NCBI GenBank assembly: GCA_903922535.1 | Contig: CAIXUF010000278.1 | Span: forward strand, 1 to 8,255 | Length of the DNA stretch: 8,255 nucleotides | Reading direction: 5' to 3' | Origin: Candidatus Hydrogenedentota bacterium | GTDB lineage: Bacteria > Hydrogenedentota > Hydrogenedentia > Hydrogenedentiales > CAITNO01 | Part shown: piece by piece, positions 5,553 to 8,255 of the stretch | How positions within the stretch are numbered: the first letter of the stretch is position 1 | How the letters are laid out: the number at the start of each line of letters is the position of its first letter | The notes under the pieces: generated by a model | What the model saw: only the letters and a program-made list of their open reading frames with translations | Database searches by the model: none | Told to the model about the DNA's origin: nothing | Translations under genes and position numbers: made by a program

Positions 5553-6475
5553 CAGTCTTCTTCCTTGGCCCGGGTTTCCGCCTTTCCCCACGCGGCCCTG
5601 CCGATGAGCACAAAGGGGAAGGCGGCCGCGAAAAGCCACAGCACGATGGCAAACACGCTGCACGCCCCCGCCCAAGGCAGTTCGGCCGAGGGGAACAGGT
5701 ACGACCAGAAGGCCAGTTCCGGCTTTGCCTGGCTGACAAAGAGGCCCAGCGCCAGTGCCGCGAGACCGACATGGCCCGTGCGCAGCACGATTTCGTTGAG
5801 CGCCGCACCCAGCGCCATGGCCATGCCCAGGCAGCACAACACGGTGGGCACGGCTCCCTCATAGTCATTGCTAAACCGGAACCACCACAGGACCAGCGGC
5901 ACAAACCACGCCCCCCACAGCAGGCCCGTCACGGCATGCACGACAATGCGGTTCTTGCACGCCAACCGGGGCAACAGGTAGCCGCGCCAGCCAAGTTCGC
6001 TGCCGAGCGCCGCCGCGGCCACCACGGTCGCGCCGAGCAGGATGCTCAGGGCGATGCCAAAGACCGTCAGCAGGGGGGGAAGTATGGGCATGACGTTGGG
6101 CGGTATCTGTTTGAGTGCCGAGGGGCTGAGCTCGCCCAGCAGGGTGGACAGGCCCCATTGCGGACCGACAAAGCCGAACAGCGAGGACAGGGCGTAGTTT
6201 GCCGCGAAGAGCATGGGCACGGCAGCGATCAGCCACAGGGCGGACACGGCGGGCAAGGGCCATACTCTCGGCATGGGACGCCGGGGATCGGGACAGACAA
6301 GCGACGCGGCCAGCGCGCCCATCGCGGGAATCCACATGACGGCGATCAGCAGCAGCGTGTGAAACACGGTCGGGTTCTGGTAGGCAATCAGGCCGCTGAA
6401 CAGCAATCCAAACTGGACGGCATAGCCGACGCCGAAGGTGAAGGCCAGATAGACGAAAATACGCTTTTTGTCCAT
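5552..6475 (-). CDS. CPBP-family (Abi/CAAX protease-like) membrane protein, probably catalytically inactive
   Basis: CPBP proteins are polytopic membrane proteins; active members are glutamate-dependent intramembrane proteases. This 307-residue protein has about eight hydrophobic segments (near 5-30, 38-60, 74-95, 128-157, 176-198, 210-228, 236-250, 274-298) and a charged cytoplasm-like tail. The family signature is recognisable at 158-170 as GSELGWRGYLLPR, where the usual form is EE-x-x-W-R: the first Glu is Ser159, while E160 and R164 remain. Motif 2, usually WGxWHxP, is WGAWFVP (187-193) with Phe191 instead of His. In motif 3 (LRTGHVGLAALALGLFV, 231-247) the expected His and Asn fall at Leu243 and Val247. 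The start follows a weak GGAAAG site. It stands alone between two gaps and its role is unknown. Fold assignment is good; loss of activity is inferred from the motif alignment. Confidence 0.75.
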   Translation of the reverse strand: MDKKRIFVYLAFTFGVGYAVQFGLLFSGLIAYQNPTVFHTLLLIAVMWIPAMGALAASLVCPDPRRPMPRVWPLPAVSALWLIAAVPMLFAANYALSSLFGFVGPQWGLSTLLGELSPSALKQIPPNVMPILPPLLTVFGIALSILLGATVVAAAALGSELGWRGYLLPRLACKNRIVVHAVTGLLWGAWFVPLVLWWFRFSNDYEGAVPTVLCCLGMAMALGAALNEIVLRTGHVGLAALALGLFVSQAKPELAFWSYLFPSAELPWAGACSVFAIVLWLFAAAFPFVLIGRAAWGKAETRAKEED

Positions 6476-6563
6476 GGGTGTCTTTCCGGAGTTGTCCGCT
6501 GCGGTTTAACCTTGCCAGAAGCAAAACGCCGGATGCAAGGATTCCGGGCGACATGGGAGCAAC

Positions 6564-6596
6564 ATCCCCCTAAATCCCCCTTCGAAGGGGGACTTA
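6564..6596. repeat. Near-perfect 26-base palindrome with C5/G5 arms, dispersed-repeat type
   Basis: The core TCCCCCTTCGAAGGGGGA (6575-6592) is an 18-base perfect palindrome. With one mismatched pair (A6574/C6593) it extends to 6571-6596. A second ATCCCCC copy (6564-6570) precedes it, so ATCCCCC occurs twice as a direct repeat. I recall closely similar elements (ATCCCCCTAAATCCCCC followed by a GGGGGACTT arm) as multicopy intergenic repeats in many unrelated bacteria. No transposase is nearby. Confidence 0.7.
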
Positions 6597-6678
6597 AGAC
6601 GTGCCCCCCAAAGCGCCTGTAGAAGGTGCCGGCTTGCGGGGCCCCTTGGGTTTACTGCAAGTCCCCCCGGGGCGACAA

Positions 6679-6731
6679 CCGCGGAGACGACACGACGGCG
6701 GGTGGCCTTGAAAGGTCGCCCGCCGCCGCGG
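6679..6731. repeat. GC-rich stem-loop just after the ilvD stop
   Basis: Inner arms 6696-6707 and 6714-6725 form 12 pairs around loop TTGAAA. CCGCGG at 6679-6684 and again at 6726-6731 can close an outer stem, with an 11-base one-sided loop. On the plus strand the two imperfect positions are G-U pairs; on the ilvD-sense strand they are A-C mismatches. It lies 13 bases after the ilvD stop but has no T tract on that strand, so a terminator role is possible and not clear. Confidence 0.45.
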
Positions 6732-6744
6732 ATTCAGCAAAGGA

Positions 6745-8255
6745 CTATTGGAGCACCGCGCCGGTGTTGGCGCTGGTGACCAGGCGCTGGTAGCGCTTGA
6801 GCCAGCCGGTGAGCCCGCGATCGGGCGGTGGGCCGACCGCCTTGAGCCGGGTCTCGATTTCCAGGTTGTCCAGCTTCAGGTTGATCTTGCGGCCGGGAAT
6901 GTCGATCTCGATGATGTCGCCCGTGCGGACCGCGGCAATGGGGCCGCCCTCGGCCGCCTCGGGGCTGACATGGCCGATGCAGGCGCCGCGCGTGCCGCCG
7001 GAGAAGCGGCCGTCGGTGATGAGGCTGACGCTCTTGCCCAGTCCGGCGCCCATGACGGCGGAGGTCGGTGCCAGCATCTCGCGCATGCCCGGGCCGCCCT
7101 TCGGACCCTCATAGCGCAGCACCACAATGTCGCCCGCCTTCACGTCGCCGTTGAGAATGCCCTTCATGGCGTCCTCCTCGCTTTCATAGACTACGGCCGG
7201 GCCGGTGTGCCGCAGCACCTCCTTGTCCACGCCTGCCTCCTTCACCACCGCGCCGAGCGGGGCGAGATTGCCAAACAGGATCGCCAGGCCGCCGGTCGGG
7301 CTGTAGGGCGCGTCCACCGATTTGATGACATCGCTGTCCAGCGATCGCTTGCCGGTGATGTTCTCGCCGAGCGTTTTGAGCGTGACCGTCGGGCAGTCCA
7401 AATGGAGAATGCCCGGGGACTGCGCGAGTTCGCCGAGGATTGCGCTGATGCCCCCGGCCCGGTCCACGTCGGCCATGTGCCAGTGGTAGGACGGCGACAC
7501 CTTGCAAATGTTCGGGACCCGCGCGCTTACCTCGTTCAGCCGCTCCAGCGGATAATCGACACCCGCCTCCTGCGCGATGGCCAGCGTGTGCAGCACCGTG
7601 TTTGTCGAGCCGCCCATGGCCATGTCCAGCGCGAAGGCGTTGTCGATCGATTCAGGCGTCACGATGTCGCGCGCGCGCAAACCCGCCTTGTGCATGCGAA
7701 TCAACTGGCGCGCGGCCTCGCGGACCAGTTCCTTCCGGCGCGGGTCCGTGGCAACAATGCTGCCGTTGCCCGGCAGCGCCATGCCGAGCGCCTCGCACAG
7801 GCAGTTCATGGAGTTTGCGGTGAACATGCCCGAGCAGGACCCGGCCGACGGGCACGCCTTGCATTCAAGCTCCTCAAGCTGCTCGTCGTTGATCTTGCCC
7901 TGTTTGTACGCGCCCACCGCCTCGAACACCGTGATGAGGTCCGTGTCCTTGCCGTTGACGGGCTTGCCCGTCTCCATCGGCCCGCCGGAGACGAAGATGG
8001 TTGGGATGTTGCAGCGCATGGCGCCCATGAGCATGCCCGGCACAATCTTGTCGCAGTTGGGGATACAGATCATCGCGTCGAACTGGTGCGCCTGCACCAT
8101 TGTCTCGACGCAGTCGGCGATGAGTTCGCGCGAGGGCAGGCTGAACTTCATGCCGCCGTGGCCCATGGCGACGCCGTCGCACACGCCGATGGTGTTGAAC
8201 TCAAAGGGAACGCCGCCGGCCGCCTCGACGGCCTCGCAGGCGATGCGGCCGAACA
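6745..8255 (-). CDS. ilvD: Dihydroxy-acid dehydratase, N-terminus beyond the window
   Basis: Dehydrates 2,3-dihydroxy-isovalerate and 2,3-dihydroxy-3-methylvalerate to the 2-oxo acids that become valine, leucine and isoleucine; a cytoplasmic iron-sulfur enzyme. The visible 502 residues begin [21 protein letters not shown], so about 50-60 N-terminal residues, including the first cluster cysteine, are missing off the right edge. Seen: [15 protein letters not shown] (18-32); the cluster cysteine in PNCDK (67 of the visible part); [10 protein letters not shown] (134-143) with the third ligand C140, giving the 73-residue spacing typical of the family; [17 protein letters not shown]; and [10 protein letters not shown] with the catalytic serine, then [14 protein letters not shown]. 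Frame is intact to the TAG at 6747-6745. A GTG at 8184 is an internal valine, not the start. No other branched-chain gene is visible downstream. Confidence 0.97.
   Translation of the reverse strand, partial: FGRIACEAVEAAGGVPFEFNTIGVCDGVAMGHGGMKFSLPSRELIADCVETMVQAHQFDAMICIPNCDKIVPGMLMGAMRCNIPTIFVSGGPMETGKPVNGKDTDLITVFEAVGAYKQGKINDEQLEELECKACPSAGSCSGMFTANSMNCLCEALGMALPGNGSIVATDPRRKELVREAARQLIRMHKAGLRARDIVTPESIDNAFALDMAMGGSTNTVLHTLAIAQEAGVDYPLERLNEVSARVPNICKVSPSYHWHMADVDRAGGISAILGELAQSPGILHLDCPTVTLKTLGENITGKRSLDSDVIKSVDAPYSPTGGLAILFGNLAPLGAVVKEAGVDKEVLRHTGPAVVYESEEDAMKGILNGDVKAGDIVVLRYEGPKGGPGMREMLAPTSAVMGAGLGKSVSLITDGRFSGGTRGACIGHVSPEAAEGGPIAAVRTGDIIEIDIPGRKINLKLDNLEIETRLKAVGPPPDRGLTGWLKRYQRLVTSANTGAVLQ

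Larger units (their letters stand above)
6476..6744. other. 269-base gap between CPBP and ilvD genes
   Basis: No gene. It contains a GC-rich folded region next to the ilvD stop (6679-6731) and a C5/G5 palindromic element (6564-6596). I found no convincing promoter for the CPBP gene, though one must lie here if it is not read through from ilvD. Confidence 0.6.

Noticed and set aside
5022..6622. Plus-strand open frames of 280 and 283 residues opposite the isomerase and CPBP genes
   Set aside because: One runs through the GTCCAT arrays, the other is Gln/His/Arg-rich; both are antisense shadows and neither shows a protein-family motif.
6633..6661. CTTGC...GCAAG inverted repeat near GGGGCCCC
   Set aside because: Only five bases pair at the ends and the interior pairs poorly; such matches are common by chance in GC-rich gaps.

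Overview
The window is GC-rich bacterial chromosome. It carries six protein genes, all on the minus strand, so transcription runs from right to left: ilvD (5' end beyond the right edge), a CPBP-family membrane protein, a GmhA-like sugar-phosphate isomerase, a large secreted glycoside hydrolase, malate dehydrogenase, and the start of a membrane pyrophosphatase hppA (3' end beyond the left edge). I see no tRNA, rRNA, CRISPR array, transposase or phage gene. The long plus-strand open frames are antisense shadows of these genes.

Organism: high GC, a secreted multidomain glycoside hydrolase, an LDH-like malate dehydrogenase, the long-type membrane pyrophosphatase, and several kinds of palindromic intergenic repeat suggest an uncultured Gram-negative lineage of the Planctomycetota / Verrucomicrobiota / Lentisphaerota / Hydrogenedentota sort. 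This is inference from general style; no gene here fixes the taxonomy.

Layout. 8255-6745: dihydroxy-acid dehydratase (branched-chain amino acid synthesis). 6744-6476: 269-base gap with a GC-rich stem next to the ilvD stop and a near-perfect 26-base palindrome. 6475-5552: CPBP-family membrane protein whose expected catalytic residues are mostly replaced. 5551-5307: gap with an inverted pair of 9-base-period arrays of the hexamer ATGGAC/GTCCAT and a good promoter for the next gene. 5306-4647: GmhA-like isomerase with all four expected metal ligands. 4646-4530: gap holding three successive perfect hairpins, the first of which looks like a terminator. 4529-2156: GH42-like secreted glycoside hydrolase, split by one extra base in a five-base homopolymer. 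2134-1184: malate dehydrogenase, 21 bases downstream of the hydrolase. 1183-709: 475-base gap with an 11-bp inverted repeat, a 12-bp palindrome and a weak promoter candidate. 708-1: N-terminal third of the pyrophosphatase.

The genes do not form one obvious pathway. The isomerase, hydrolase and malate dehydrogenase may form a loose transcription unit starting at the promoter near 5344-5372. ilvD, malate dehydrogenase and pyrophosphatase are core metabolic or energy-conserving functions. No clear new multi-gene system is visible. The most unusual signals are the intergenic repeat structures, the apparently inactive CPBP protein and the divergent pyrophosphatase N-terminus.
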